NCBI RefSeq assembly: GCF_030814115.1 | Contig: NZ_JAUSUP010000003.1 | Location: 62,001-126,000 of the forward strand | Length of the DNA stretch: 64,000 nt | Reading direction: 5' to 3' | Source: Alkalibacillus filiformis | Lineage (GTDB): Bacteria > Bacillota > Bacilli > Bacillales > Alkalibacillaceae | Shown: one piece after another, positions 33,839-42,941 of the stretch | How the letters are laid out: the number at the start of each line of letters is the position of its first letter | Position numbering within the stretch: the stretch's first letter is position 1 | Position numbers and translations under genes: made by a program | The notes under the pieces: model-generated | Databases searched by the model: none | Seen by the model: the letters and a program-made list of their open reading frames with translations, nothing else | What the model was told of the DNA's origin: nothing

Positions 33839-35059
33839 ATGCATCAATCTGTTCGATTTTTACATAGTGCCGACTTACACCTCGATAGTCCATACAAAGG
33901 TATGAGACATTTACCAGGAAATATATTAACAGATGTTAAAGCAAGTACGTTTAAAGCTTTTAGACGACTCATAGACTTAGCGATTGAACAACAAGTTGAT
34001 TTCGTTTTATTAGTTGGAGATTTGTTCGATCAAGACTCAGCGTCATTAAAGTCATTAGTCGCGTTAAAAGATGGTTTAAAAAAGTTAGAACAACATAACA
34101 TTAAAGCTTTTATCAGTTTCGGTAACCATGATTATCAAATGTTGAAAAAAGTGGACTTAACCTTTCCGAGTAATACATATGTTTTTACACAACAAGATGT
34201 CACGTCATTTCCGTTTGAGAAAGATGGAGAAATACTAGCGGATATCCACGGGTTTAGTTATGAAAGTAGAGCAGTTACTGAATCAAAAGTTCATGAATAC
34301 TCTCCTGTTAGTAATGACCGTTTTCAAATTGCGACATTGCACGGTAGTTCAAAAACGAATAACGAGCATGATCAATATGCACCGTTTTTGTTAGAACAGT
34401 TAAAGGCGACACCTTTTGATTATTGGGCGCTTGGACATATTCATAAACGTGAAATTTTATCTTACCAACCTTACATCGTATACCCTGGTAATATTCAAGG
34501 GCGACATATAAAGGAGACGGGCGAAAAAGGTTGTTATATCGTTGACTTGAGTCAAAACCAAACACAAATTCAATTTCATCAATTACAAGACATTTTATTT
34601 GTTGAAGAAGAGCTAACTTTCATGAATTGTACTGCTTTTGATGAATTAGTCGAACAGTTAAAAGCATACAAGGATCGCTTACGTCATGAATCAGGAAAAG
34701 TATGGATTAGAATAACTGTCTTCGTGCAAGATCATTTACGGCAGTATGAGGAAGAGTTACTCCATTTACTAAATGAAGGTGAAAATGATGAAGAAGACTG
34801 GGTATGGATTCAATCATTGAAACTTGATCAAGTCGTTCAATACGATCGCAAACAATTAAAGCAATCGAACCAATTTGTTGGCGAAGTCATTAAAATGATG
34901 GACGAAACGGATGACAGCAAACGTTATTTAGATGACCTTTTAAATAATCGTCATTTCAAGCAACAAATTGGAACTTTAACGAAACAGGATTTAGAACAGA
35001 TTGAAGTAGAAGCAGAACAACTGATTATCGAAAAGTTATTGAAAGATGGAAGGGATTAA
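33839..35059 (+). CDS. yhaO: Metallophosphoesterase, DNA repair nuclease YhaO (SbcD/Mre11-like)
   Basis: A 406-residue calcineurin-type phosphoesterase acting with YhaN as an SbcD-SbcC-like pair. Metal-binding motifs are HSADLHLDSP (residues 9-18), LLVGDLFDQ, FGNHDYQ and the late ALGHIHKRE. This signature set is standard for Mre11/SbcD nucleases. The start ATG 33839 follows TTGGAGGAACAAC. The yhaN start lies immediately after the stop. The exact DNA substrate is not known. Confidence 0.92.
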   Translation: MHQSVRFLHSADLHLDSPYKGMRHLPGNILTDVKASTFKAFRRLIDLAIEQQVDFVLLVGDLFDQDSASLKSLVALKDGLKKLEQHNIKAFISFGNHDYQMLKKVDLTFPSNTYVFTQQDVTSFPFEKDGEILADIHGFSYESRAVTESKVHEYSPVSNDRFQIATLHGSSKTNNEHDQYAPFLLEQLKATPFDYWALGHIHKREILSYQPYIVYPGNIQGRHIKETGEKGCYIVDLSQNQTQIQFHQLQDILFVEEELTFMNCTAFDELVEQLKAYKDRLRHESGKVWIRITVFVQDHLRQYEEELLHLLNEGENDEEDWVWIQSLKLDQVVQYDRKQLKQSNQFVGEVIKMMDETDDSKRYLDDLLNNRHFKQQIGTLTKQDLEQIEVEAEQLIIEKLLKDGRD

Positions 35060-35060
35060 T

Positions 35061-38027
35061 GTGTATTTAAAGCGATTAGAAATCGTCTCGTTTGGTAAGT
35101 GGAAAGATGAAGTGATTGAACTAACAGATGGGTTTAATTACTTATATGGTCCAAATGAGTCTGGTAAATCATCAATAAGAATTTTTATAACGTATGTGTT
35201 ATTTGGCTTAGCTCCCGCAGAACGTAAGCAGTACACGTCATTAGTTGATGGTCAACTAGGTGGTCGGATTATTGTTTATGACCAAGGAGATGAGTATACC
35301 GTTGAACGCTTCGCCCACATTTATCGTGGTAAAAGAGTAGCCTATCACCTTGGTGAAAAGTTAGACGAAGACAAGGCAGATCGAATATTGAAGCAAGTGG
35401 ATCAATATTTATTTGAATCAATCTTCTCATTTAAAGATCGAGACTTACATGCCATTCGTCATAAACAAACTGAAGATATTGGGAAAGTTCTATTTAATCT
35501 AGGTTTAACGGGTTCTGATTACGTTGTCAAACTTGAACAAGACCTAACGAAAGATAGTGACAAACTGTTTAAAAAACAAGGAAGAAAACCACCTGTGAAT
35601 GAAAAGCTGATTCAGTTAAAGTCACTTAATGAAGAGATCGAAAAAGTTCATGCTCGTGAACAGAAACATCAAACGCTATATCAAGAGGCTAAACAGTTAG
35701 AACAAGATATTCAAAACCTTAAAGGTGAAAAGAATCATCTTAATAATCAAATTAGTGAAGCTCAAAAGTTATTACAAGCTAAATCATCCATTGAACAAGT
35801 TCAGAAACTTGACCGTGAAATGGAAGAGCTATTAACTCATTCTAATTTAACTGAAGATTTGATTGAACGTTATGAACAAGTAAAAGCCAAAAGGCAAGAA
35901 TATGATGAAAGTGCTAAAGTTTTAATCAATAAGTTAAGTAGTGTGAAAGACGAACGAAACCGATTAATGGAACAAGCTAAACAGGAACATTTTCCTTTTA
36001 CATTAGAGGAAGTTCAGCATTGGACTGTCCAACTCGAACAAAAGCTTGAGCAAAAAGAAAGCTTACAAACAAAAATTACAGAGCAACAACATAAACTAAA
36101 CAGTTATTTACAATCTGTGGGGATCAACTTAAGTGAAGAACAACTAAATTCTTTAGAGTTAACGGACTACACAAAACAAACATGGGTGAGACTCGCGCAA
36201 GACGTTTCACTAAATGCAGAAAAGTTAAGTGACTTTGAGCGGCGAAAACGCTTAAAGTTAAACGAGTTAAAAGAGTTAGAAGAGAAAAGGGCCAAAATAG
36301 ACCGTCATGCCAAATCATCCGAAGAAATTGAGTCAAATCAACAACAATTAGAACAACTAAAAGAAAAGAGAGCGTCTCAATATTACGAGCAGCAGTTAAA
36401 GAACCAAAAGCTAAATCAAAAGAAGGAACTGAAAAAGCTTGGGCAAATCCTGAATGTCTCTAAATGGAGTGTTGGGGTGGTAACTGCTATTCTCATGACT
36501 TTATTAGTAACAGATGCTCTGTTTCAGTCCAATTTGTTGTCGATATCTCTTGTAGCGATCGTCGGAAGTCTCATCGTTGTTTTATTGCATCAACAAAGCC
36601 GTAAGATTTCTACGAATATTCTAGAGCATCAAGATGAGTCAGACAATAGTGATGAAGAACAGCTGAATCAACGTATTCAGAATCTAGAGTACGTGATTCA
36701 AGAACAAAGCGAATTAAACGATCAACTAAAAGAAATTCAAATGAAAATTGACTATTTAAATGGAGAGCTTCGTGAAATTGAATCTGAACGTTTAAAAATA
36801 GAACAACAACTAGAAAAAGATGAAACCAAGCGTCTAAATGAAATTGGTGCACTACCGTTGCTGGAATCATATGAATTAGAGCAATGGGAAGAAGTATTCG
36901 AAGTCCTTACGAAAGTTCAAAATTTAATAAGGCAACAGAGAGAATTAAGAGGCGAAGTAGATGAATTACAACAATCCATTGATCAGTTAGATGACCATTT
37001 GAAACGTTTCTTATCTTATTATATAAATAATGCAGAACTAGACGAACATTCATCTAATATAAAATTAGTCCGTCATTACTTGAGGTATGAACAAGACTTG
37101 AATGAACAAATTAATTATCAACAAAATTGGGCAGTAGAGCTAGAAAATCAACTGTCTGAGCTTAAAGATGGTTACCAACCTTACGAAAACGAAATGCGCC
37201 ATATGTTAACCGAGACTAACTTTGAAAATGAAGAAACGTTAGGTCAGGCGGTTCGAGACTTTGAGACTTATCAATTGAAAGATGGACAGAAACAAGAAGC
37301 AAGACAATCTGTTTACAATATATTTCAAGATCAAACAGAATCCATTATAAAACAATCTTATAATTGGATTGAAATTGAAGAGCAGTTAAGTCAAGATAGA
37401 CATAACAATGATGAAATTCAAAATAAGATCGAAAGTTTAAGACAACAATTGGCTGACTGTACAGCTAATATTCGTCAGTTAGAAGAGGATGGGAAGCTGT
37501 CTGATCTAATTCATGAAAAATCGATGGTTGAAGGGGAAGTCATTGAGCTTGCTAAGCAGTGGGCTGTGTTTCAAACGGCTAAAGGCTTATTACAAGACAC
37601 CAAAGCACGCTATCAATATGAATATTTACCTAAAATATTAAACTTCACAACGAAAATATTTAATGAAGTGACACAAGCTGCTTATATAGATGTTCGTTTT
37701 TCTCAAGACGAAACGTTAATCGTACAACATCAAAATGGAAAGTGGTTTGATGTGAAGCAATTGTCAGATGGTACAGCAGACCAATTGTATATTGCTTTGC
37801 GTTTAGCTTTAAATGAATCTTTAAATGAAGCACAAGGGTTTCCTTTCGTATTAGATGATGCTTTCGTTCATTTTGATGAAGAGCGCAAAAAGCAGATGAT
37901 GACTATTTTGCTAAATCAAAGCAAAAACCAACAACTTATTTATTTTTCTTGTGAACCATACCAATTTATCACTCATGTTAATGAAGTATCACTGTTACAA
38001 AGAAAAGCATCGAGTTCACGATTTTAA
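35061..38027 (+). CDS. yhaN: SbcC/Rad50-like coiled-coil ATPase YhaN
   Basis: A protein of about 988 residues. The N-terminal ATPase half carries Walker A YGPNESGKSS near residues 30-39. Two very long coiled-coil regions follow, separated by a hydrophobic segment (about 470-505, SVGVVTAILMTLLV ... LISLVAIVG) that could be a membrane hairpin, as in B. subtilis YhaN. The C-terminal half has the signature region QLSDGTADQLYIALRLAL and Walker B FVLDDAFVHFD. I place the start at GTG 35061, two bases after the yhaO stop, because GGAAGGGA precedes it. The ATG at 35046 overlaps yhaO. Confidence 0.92.
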   Translation: MYLKRLEIVSFGKWKDEVIELTDGFNYLYGPNESGKSSIRIFITYVLFGLAPAERKQYTSLVDGQLGGRIIVYDQGDEYTVERFAHIYRGKRVAYHLGEKLDEDKADRILKQVDQYLFESIFSFKDRDLHAIRHKQTEDIGKVLFNLGLTGSDYVVKLEQDLTKDSDKLFKKQGRKPPVNEKLIQLKSLNEEIEKVHAREQKHQTLYQEAKQLEQDIQNLKGEKNHLNNQISEAQKLLQAKSSIEQVQKLDREMEELLTHSNLTEDLIERYEQVKAKRQEYDESAKVLINKLSSVKDERNRLMEQAKQEHFPFTLEEVQHWTVQLEQKLEQKESLQTKITEQQHKLNSYLQSVGINLSEEQLNSLELTDYTKQTWVRLAQDVSLNAEKLSDFERRKRLKLNELKELEEKRAKIDRHAKSSEEIESNQQQLEQLKEKRASQYYEQQLKNQKLNQKKELKKLGQILNVSKWSVGVVTAILMTLLVTDALFQSNLLSISLVAIVGSLIVVLLHQQSRKISTNILEHQDESDNSDEEQLNQRIQNLEYVIQEQSELNDQLKEIQMKIDYLNGELREIESERLKIEQQLEKDETKRLNEIGALPLLESYELEQWEEVFEVLTKVQNLIRQQRELRGEVDELQQSIDQLDDHLKRFLSYYINNAELDEHSSNIKLVRHYLRYEQDLNEQINYQQNWAVELENQLSELKDGYQPYENEMRHMLTETNFENEETLGQAVRDFETYQLKDGQKQEARQSVYNIFQDQTESIIKQSYNWIEIEEQLSQDRHNNDEIQNKIESLRQQLADCTANIRQLEEDGKLSDLIHEKSMVEGEVIELAKQWAVFQTAKGLLQDTKARYQYEYLPKILNFTTKIFNEVTQAAYIDVRFSQDETLIVQHQNGKWFDVKQLSDGTADQLYIALRLALNESLNEAQGFPFVLDDAFVHFDEERKKQMMTILLNQSKNQQLIYFSCEPYQFITHVNEVSLLQRKASSSRF

Positions 38028-38052
38028 ATTTTGAATAAAAGGGGAGAGTTTG

Positions 38053-38997
38053 ATGACGATGACACAGGGAATTGCTCATCGCCAAGTAGGGGAACAATTT
38101 GAAGGATTTTTACTTATTAAATCTGTAGACAAAGGTGTAACGAGTTCTGGTAAGCCATTTTTAACGATAATTTTTCGTGACCGTACTGGTGAAATTGAGG
38201 CAAAGCTATGGGATTCGACGAAAGAAGATGAAGAGACATTTATGCCAGAAGCAATCGTTCAAGTGCATGGAGAAATTCGTCAGTTCCGTGGTAAGAATCA
38301 ACTCAACATTAGACAGATTAGACTGTCTAATGAGATGGACGGAGTTCGTGTTGAAGATTTTATTGAAAAAGCACCAGTTGAGCTTGAAGAAATGCAAGAT
38401 TATTTAACGCAAATGATCTTTGCTTTAGAAAACCCGAATATCCAAAGAATTGTTAGAGCTATTTTGAAGAAGTATAATGACGACTTATTAACTTATCCTG
38501 CTGCGACGAAAAATCATCATGAGTATGCGTCTGGTTTAATTCATCACATTGTAAGTATGTTAAAAATCGCACGACAAATGAAAGACCTTTACTCAGAAAT
38601 TAATACAGACTTATTATACGCAGGCATTATTTTACACGATATCGGTAAAGTTAAAGAGCTTTCAAGTCCAGCGTCACCTACTTATACGTTAGAAGGTAAG
38701 ATGTTAGGACATATCTCGATGATGGTTGATGAAATTAAAGTGACTGCAGAAGAATTAGGGATTGAAGGGGAAGAAGTGATGCTACTTCAACACCTTGTGT
38801 TAAGTCACCACGGAAAAGGTGAATGGGGAAGTCCGAAAGCGCCAATCGTTCGTGAAGCTGAGTTGCTTCATTTAATTGATATGATGGATGCTAAAATGAA
38901 TATGATGAACCGTGCATTAGAGTCAGTTGAACCAGGTGAATTTACAGATCGTATTTTCCCTTTAGAAAATCGTCAATTCTACAAGCCGACCATTTAA
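38053..38997 (+). CDS. yhaM: 3'-5' exoribonuclease YhaM
   Basis: A 314-residue ribonuclease with an N-terminal OB-fold (about 1-105, [13 protein letters not shown]) and a C-terminal HD domain. The HD metal ligands are in [15 protein letters not shown] and [14 protein letters not shown], with a later [15 protein letters not shown]. Size and motif order equal B. subtilis YhaM. The ATG at 38053 has GGGGAGAG upstream; a TTG one codon earlier is not needed. It closes the yhaONM run, and a strong terminator follows. Confidence 0.95.
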   Translation: MTMTQGIAHRQVGEQFEGFLLIKSVDKGVTSSGKPFLTIIFRDRTGEIEAKLWDSTKEDEETFMPEAIVQVHGEIRQFRGKNQLNIRQIRLSNEMDGVRVEDFIEKAPVELEEMQDYLTQMIFALENPNIQRIVRAILKKYNDDLLTYPAATKNHHEYASGLIHHIVSMLKIARQMKDLYSEINTDLLYAGIILHDIGKVKELSSPASPTYTLEGKMLGHISMMVDEIKVTAEELGIEGEEVMLLQHLVLSHHGKGEWGSPKAPIVREAELLHLIDMMDAKMNMMNRALESVEPGEFTDRIFPLENRQFYKPTI

Positions 38998-39000
38998 AAG

Positions 39001-39046
39001 ATCCCCCGAAAGGTAGATTGATACTCTATCTTTCGGGGGATTGTTT
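39001..39046. terminator. Strong terminator after yhaM
   Basis: A 17-bp stem with one G-U pair (39001-39017 with 39025-39041) with a five-GC core. It probably also serves the convergent small membrane protein gene. Confidence 0.88.
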
Positions 39047-39060
39047 ATAACTATGTGTGG

Positions 39061-39342
39061 CTAGAAAACATGATTACTTAACATCCAACCTAAAAGAATG
39101 AGAACAACTAAAATGAATATAGTTTCCAAGAAGAGACCCGTTTTCTTATCTTCTTCCTTATATGATTTATAAAATTGGTATAAACTTTGAACAAGCATGA
39201 TACCTATAAGTAAAATGTTACCGTAATGATTTGTAGAGGGTTGATTATCACCGAAAAAAGAGAATGCAGCTAATAAAAGGGTCGTAACGGTTATACCATA
39301 AACCCATTTGATCACTTGGCCTTGTTTTTCTGTTTGTTCCAA
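39061..39342 (-). CDS. Small three-helix membrane protein, unknown
   Basis: A 93-residue protein with three hydrophobic segments: YGITVTTLLLAAFSFFG, ILLIGIMLVQSLYQFY and FILVVLILLGWMLSNHVF. No family is recognised. The TTG start at 39342 has GGTGGG six bases upstream. It lies between yhaM and prsA, where B. subtilis has yhaL, but the sequence does not look like that sporulation protein. Function unknown. Confidence 0.6.
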   Translation of the reverse strand: MEQTEKQGQVIKWVYGITVTTLLLAAFSFFGDNQPSTNHYGNILLIGIMLVQSLYQFYKSYKEEDKKTGLFLETIFILVVLILLGWMLSNHVF

Positions 39343-39367
39343 TTAAAACCCACCAATACATATATGT

Positions 39368-39407
39368 AAAAAAATAGTACAACAAGGTATGGCCAAGTTG
39401 TACTATT
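39368..39407 (-). terminator. Terminator of prsA
   Basis: An 11-bp perfect stem (39373-39383 with 39397-39407); on the minus strand it is followed by a run of Ts. Confidence 0.85.
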
Positions 39408-39415
39408 AAATATAT

Positions 39416-40276
39416 TTATGATTCTTCAGAGCCGAATAAATGATCTAACTCTTCATCATGAATTGTTACATCAGCATCGTTAATGACTTGTTCAATAATA
39501 AGCTGTAATTCACTAGGATCTACTTGTGCAGTAAGTAAGTCTTGGCGAATTTGGTCTTCCATCTCTTCAAGTGAATCTAATTCAACTTCAGCATCACGAA
39601 TATTTTCAACTAGAATGACATGCCAACCATATTGCGTTTCGACTGGTTCACTAACTTCACCTTCATTAAGTGAAAATGCAGCACGTTCAAATGGCATAAC
39701 CATATCGCCACCAGTGAAATAACCTAAGTCTCCGCCTAATTGAGCGGTACCATCAGTGGAATGCTCTTCAGCTAATTCAGCGAAATCTTCACCACTTTCA
39801 TATAGGTCAATTATTTCTTGTGCTGTTTGTTCATCATCTACTAAAATATGGCGAGCCTGTACTTCTTTTTGCATATTCTCGTAACGAAGTTCAACGTCTT
39901 CTTCCGTAACATCTAAATCTTCTGTTGCTGCTTCAAACTCTAAACGGCTCATATATAATGCTTCTCTAAATTCAGCTTCATTTTGGAACCCTTGTTGAAC
40001 TAAAAATTGTTCAAACTGTGGTCCAACTTCCTCCTTGAAATCTTCAATTTCTTGATTAAGTTCTTCTTCTGAGATATCATATTGTGATTCCAAGATCATT
40101 CGAGTAGTCATTTCGCGTAACACAGCTTCCCCGTGTCGCTCTTTTAATTCTTCATAAAATTCATCTTTAGTAATATCACCGGCTTCAGATTCCATTACTG
40201 TGTCATTGCCGTCTCCACTACACGCAGCTAAAACTAATAAAGATGTAGTCAGCAAGGCTAGTACAACTTTTTTCAT
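39416..40276 (-). CDS. prsA: Foldase lipoprotein PrsA (parvulin-type peptidyl-prolyl isomerase)
   Basis: A 286-residue extracellular lipoprotein that folds secreted proteins at the membrane surface. The signal peptide ends in LAAC (cysteine 19). The parvulin domain spans about 135-225, with [33 protein letters not shown] and [10 protein letters not shown]. Flanking chaperone segments are helical and acidic. Length matches B. subtilis PrsA (292). The start at 40276 follows AGGGGGA; an in-frame ATG at 40309 lies upstream of that site. Position beside yhaM and hpr is conserved with B. subtilis. Confidence 0.95.
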   Translation of the reverse strand: MKKVVLALLTTSLLVLAACSGDGNDTVMESEAGDITKDEFYEELKERHGEAVLREMTTRMILESQYDISEEELNQEIEDFKEEVGPQFEQFLVQQGFQNEAEFREALYMSRLEFEAATEDLDVTEEDVELRYENMQKEVQARHILVDDEQTAQEIIDLYESGEDFAELAEEHSTDGTAQLGGDLGYFTGGDMVMPFERAAFSLNEGEVSEPVETQYGWHVILVENIRDAEVELDSLEEMEDQIRQDLLTAQVDPSELQLIIEQVINDADVTIHDEELDHLFGSEES

Positions 40277-40366
40277 CAATTTTCCCCCTAAAAGTATGTA
40301 ATCGTACAATCATAAATATATCATAATTTTCTTTAAGTTACACCAATCAAATTGTTATGTGCCTAA

Positions 40367-40394
40367 ACAAACGAAGAAACGAACACATAGTATA
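40367..40394 (+). promoter_or_regulatory. Candidate mother-cell (sigma-K-like) promoter of the YjcZ-type gene
   Basis: CATAGTATA (40386-40394) fits the sigma-K -10 consensus CATANNNTA, and an AC dinucleotide (40367-40368) lies 17 bp upstream. Only the -10 is strong; sigma-E cannot be excluded. Confidence 0.5.
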
Positions 40395-40423
40395 TCGTAG
40401 TTAATGTTTAGGAGGTGAATCAG

Positions 40424-40513
40424 GTGAGTTACGGTAAAGGTTATTCAGGAGGTTTCTCTTTAATTGTTGTGCTGTTCATTCTGTTAATCATTGTTGGAGC
40501 ATCTTGGTTCTAA
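40424..40513 (+). CDS. YjcZ family sporulation membrane peptide
   Basis: A 29-residue peptide, MSYGKGYSGGFSLI followed by VVLFILLIIVGASWF. The Gly/Tyr-rich start and the FxLIVVLFILLIIVGAS-type membrane helix are the YjcZ/YhcN-neighbour sporulation peptide signature common in Bacilli. GTG start at 40424 with TTTAGGAGGTGA upstream, a candidate mother-cell promoter before it and a strong terminator after it. Too short for ordinary gene finding but well supported. Confidence 0.85.
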   Translation: MSYGKGYSGGFSLIVVLFILLIIVGASWF

Positions 40514-40533
40514 GATTGATTTAGGACGTCACA

Positions 40534-40573
40534 AAAAAGGTTGATCCTCAAATTGAGGATCAACCTTTTTATT
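40534..40573. terminator. Terminator of the YjcZ-type gene
   Basis: A 17-bp perfect stem (40534-40550 with 40554-40570) and a 3-base loop, flanked by A and T runs; it can serve both convergent genes. Confidence 0.92.
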
Positions 40574-40574
40574 A

Positions 40575-40757
40575 TTAATATAGATAATTCATTTCATAAT
40601 ACGATGAAATGAGTAGTACTAGCATTGAAATATTAATCGTACGATAAACTTTTGCACTTTTCTCATTAGACATTTCTGATTTAGTACAGAATTTTTGAGT
40701 CATGGAGTTAAATGCGTAAAATATAAATATGGCAAATGGAACATAAAAAAGTAACAA
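40575..40757 (-). CDS. Small two-helix membrane protein, unknown
   Basis: A 60-residue protein with an N-terminal hydrophobic segment (LLFYVPFAIFIFYAF), a charged middle (KSEMSNEKSAKVYRT) and a second helix (INISMLVLLISSYY). No family is recognised. The TTG start at 40757 is supported by AGGAGGGG at good spacing. It lies in the stretch where B. subtilis has the small genes yhaK-yhaJ-yhaI, but orthology cannot be claimed. Confidence 0.6.
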   Translation of the reverse strand: MLLFYVPFAIFIFYAFNSMTQKFCTKSEMSNEKSAKVYRTINISMLVLLISSYYEMNYLY

Positions 40758-40794
40758 TGTTTCCCCTCCTAAATCCCTTCACATTATAACACGT

Positions 40795-41337
40795 TTAAGG
40801 AGATTGCACTAATATATCGTAGTTGTTTTTTGTCTTTTCTACGATACATTTTTTTGGCGCCTTAATGAAAAATGAGAGTATTAACCAATCCGTCAGTGAA
40901 ATTCCAATATGAATGGATGCAAATACTATTAAAATTGGGTAAAACATTGGAAACACCGTTGCACCAATTAATAAAGGAACTGTAATGACGACTGTAGGCG
41001 CTAGCATCATTATAATCGAAGTGCGCTTAGATAAACTTGAACGCACCTTTAATTTTAGTAAAGGAATATATCGATATTTGAAATACCATTTTAACTTAAA
41101 TTCTTTACTTGTAAAAGTAATCGGAAATGCATGAGCTAACTTATGCAAAATTGGTAAAGTTAATAGCCCTAACATGACTTGCCACAATGCTGGGTCATGT
41201 AATATCGCATTTTGATGTAAAATTGAAAATGGTATATATAAAACAATAAAAGATATAATACCAAGAAAGATTGATAGAATAGTCAGCCGATGTTGACCGT
41301 ATTCTCTAGAGATGTTTAACGTTTTCCAGCAAGTCAT
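40795..41337 (-). CDS. DUF3267-like membrane protein (putative zincin, altered HExxH)
   Basis: A 180-residue membrane protein with about four helices. The segment LTLPILHKLAHAFPI sits where DUF3267 proteins carry HExxHA, but here the second motif position is Lys (HKLAH), so the catalytic Glu is missing. PLLLKLKVRSSLSKRTSII-type sequence and a late helix pair (APTVVITVPLLIG; ILIVFASIHIGISLTDW) fit the family outline. It is next to hpr, as yhaJ is in B. subtilis. It may be a non-catalytic relative; assignment is tentative. GGAGGCCC-type site upstream of ATG 41337. Confidence 0.55.
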   Translation of the reverse strand: MTCWKTLNISREYGQHRLTILSIFLGIISFIVLYIPFSILHQNAILHDPALWQVMLGLLTLPILHKLAHAFPITFTSKEFKLKWYFKYRYIPLLKLKVRSSLSKRTSIIMMLAPTVVITVPLLIGATVFPMFYPILIVFASIHIGISLTDWLILSFFIKAPKKCIVEKTKNNYDILVQSP

Positions 41338-41460
41338 ATTAGGGCCTCCTTTTCTGCCTATATTCAGCGATTACTCACTATTAATTATGCTGTTACAGAA
41401 GTGATAATACGCCCTACACAGAAAAAATTCAACCCTTTTCTAGAAAAAACTCTTAATTCG

Positions 41461-41988
41461 TCAATATTCCTCACGAATGCTTGCGATTGAACGGTCTAAA
41501 ATCTCTAAATATTCGTCTCCATATATATTTTTAACGATTGCTTCTAAGTCTTGAAATTCTGGAAATCTTCCATATAAATCTTTTAATGGAAGAGAAGCTT
41601 GCATAACAGTGTTTTTATCTGTTCCATTTGCATGAGCTTCCATTGTTTCCTCAAATAATTCCTTACCGGCATCTGTTAACTCTACATACGTATTACGTTT
41701 ATCTTCCTCTCGTTTTGAAAATGTTAATAACTCCCGCTCTTCTAGTTTTTTCGAAAAGTTGAAAGCAGTAGACACATGCATAATTCCAAACTGTGAGATC
41801 TCTGATATGCTGGCACCATTTAAGTGATAACATATCCATAAAATATGATGCTCATTTAAATTGAGTTCAAATGGTTTGACCCAATTTTGCCAATCTTTTT
41901 CGATTTGTTTCCAAATGGCCTTCGATAATTGTGCCATTTTGTGTGAATATAGAATGGCCTCCTGTATTGAATACGATTCTTTACTCAC
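41461..41988 (-). CDS. hpr: MarR-family transition-state regulator Hpr (ScoC)
   Basis: A 175-residue winged-helix repressor. B. subtilis Hpr (ScoC, about 203 residues) represses extracellular proteases, oligopeptide permeases and other post-exponential genes. The opening YSIQEAILYSHKMAQLSKAIWK and the HTH segment ISEISQFGIMHVSTAFNFSKKLEERELL are diagnostic (given in parts: MHVSTAFNFSKKLEERELL). The C-terminal region is shorter than in B. subtilis. The ATG at 41988 follows AAAGGAGTC. Position downstream of prsA is conserved. Confidence 0.93.
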   Translation of the reverse strand: MSKESYSIQEAILYSHKMAQLSKAIWKQIEKDWQNWVKPFELNLNEHHILWICYHLNGASISEISQFGIMHVSTAFNFSKKLEERELLTFSKREEDKRNTYVELTDAGKELFEETMEAHANGTDKNTVMQASLPLKDLYGRFPEFQDLEAIVKNIYGDEYLEILDRSIASIREEY

Positions 41989-42130
41989 AAGAACGACTCC
42001 TTTTTAATAATATTTTGATAACTTAACCAAAAGCTTACCCTATTAATATTGTTAAATAACGTGTTGGTCTAACTAAATAGGTAGAATAACTATATTTAAA
42101 TGTACTAATATTTTAACATAATATATTAAA

Positions 42131-42164
42131 AGAGTTGCAGGAAATTATTGATTCCTGCAACTCT
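42131..42164 (-). terminator. Terminator of the GbsR-type regulator gene
   Basis: A 12-bp perfect stem (42131-42142 with 42153-42164). On the minus strand a T-rich stretch follows. Confidence 0.8.
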
Positions 42165-42171
42165 ACCTTTA

Positions 42172-42663
42172 TTATAAGTCTTTTTCGTGAATGTCATTGA
42201 AAACATCTTCTAATGCATCGTGAAATCGTATGGCTTCTTTTAACTTAACGCTAGTTTGTCTGTCACTTTGTATTTCGTCGTCTTGAATGTGTTCTTCAAT
42301 TTGTTGAAGGTTTGATTTTTGACGCTCAATGGCATCTAGCCAGCGATTCACATAAGCCTTCATGAATTTACCATAAAGATCTTTCTCGGCTTGATAGAGA
42401 TCTTTTCTCACGCCTTTAATCCAGACACGTTCTACTAGGTTGTAGTCTAATAATGTACGGATTGAATTACTCATTGCCGTTTTGCTTTTGCCTAGTGCAT
42501 TTTTCATATCATCCAATGTCATGGGTTCATCACTTAAATAGAGAATGACGAAAAGTTGAGACTCGGTCGTGTTTAATGAAAACATTTCAAGTGTCTTAGA
42601 AAATTCACTAATCATTGAATGGTGCAAGTGATCAAGCGCTTCTTCATTATGTTTCGTCTGCAT
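42172..42663 (-). CDS. GbsR/OpcR-type MarR-like transcriptional regulator
   Basis: A 163-residue winged-helix regulator of the GbsR/OpcR group, which controls uptake and synthesis of glycine betaine in Bacillus. The HTH region is MTLDDMKNALGKSKTAMSNSIRTLLDYNLVERV (in parts: DMKNALGKSKTAMSNSI, LLDYNLVERVW), and the typical GVRKDLYQAEKDLYGKFMKA segment follows. It is divergent from the opuA-type operon with 278 bp between them, so it most likely represses that operon and responds to a betaine-type ligand. The regulatory link is inference. The start ATG 42663 has an AAGGAGG site. Confidence 0.85.
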   Translation of the reverse strand: MQTKHNEEALDHLHHSMISEFSKTLEMFSLNTTESQLFVILYLSDEPMTLDDMKNALGKSKTAMSNSIRTLLDYNLVERVWIKGVRKDLYQAEKDLYGKFMKAYVNRWLDAIERQKSNLQQIEEHIQDDEIQSDRQTSVKLKEAIRFHDALEDVFNDIHEKDL

Positions 42664-42781
42664 ATAATGAACCTCCTTAGGTCATCTACAATCAATCTAC
42701 ACTAGATTCTGGTAAAAACAAAACAGGAGATTTATGAGTATTTTGTAGTATTATAGAGAAAATTAAAAGATTTTGTCTGAT

Positions 42782-42802
42782 AAGTTTGTTCAGTTCAAAC
42801 TT
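42782..42802. promoter_or_regulatory. Candidate operator for the GbsR-type regulator
   Basis: A perfect inverted repeat AAGTTTG (42782-42788) and CAAACTT (42796-42802) with a 7-base spacer, located about 40 bp upstream of the opuA -35 box in the divergent region. Assignment to the regulator is inference. Confidence 0.45.
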
Positions 42803-42839
42803 TACGGAATATATGAAACTATGTCGCTCTATTTGTTGT

Positions 42840-42868
42840 TTGAGAATTCCAACACAAACTAATATAGT
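42840..42868 (+). promoter_or_regulatory. Sigma-A promoter of the opuA-type operon
   Basis: TTGAGA (42840-42845), 17-bp spacer, TATAGT (42863-42868). Both hexamers match the consensus at five of six positions. The leader would be about 65 nt long. Confidence 0.72.
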
Positions 42869-42941
42869 TATAAGAGTGATTGTTACAAAGTGATTTCAAC
42901 TAAGTTCAGATTTAAAGTGATTTAGAAAGAGGTGTAAACCA

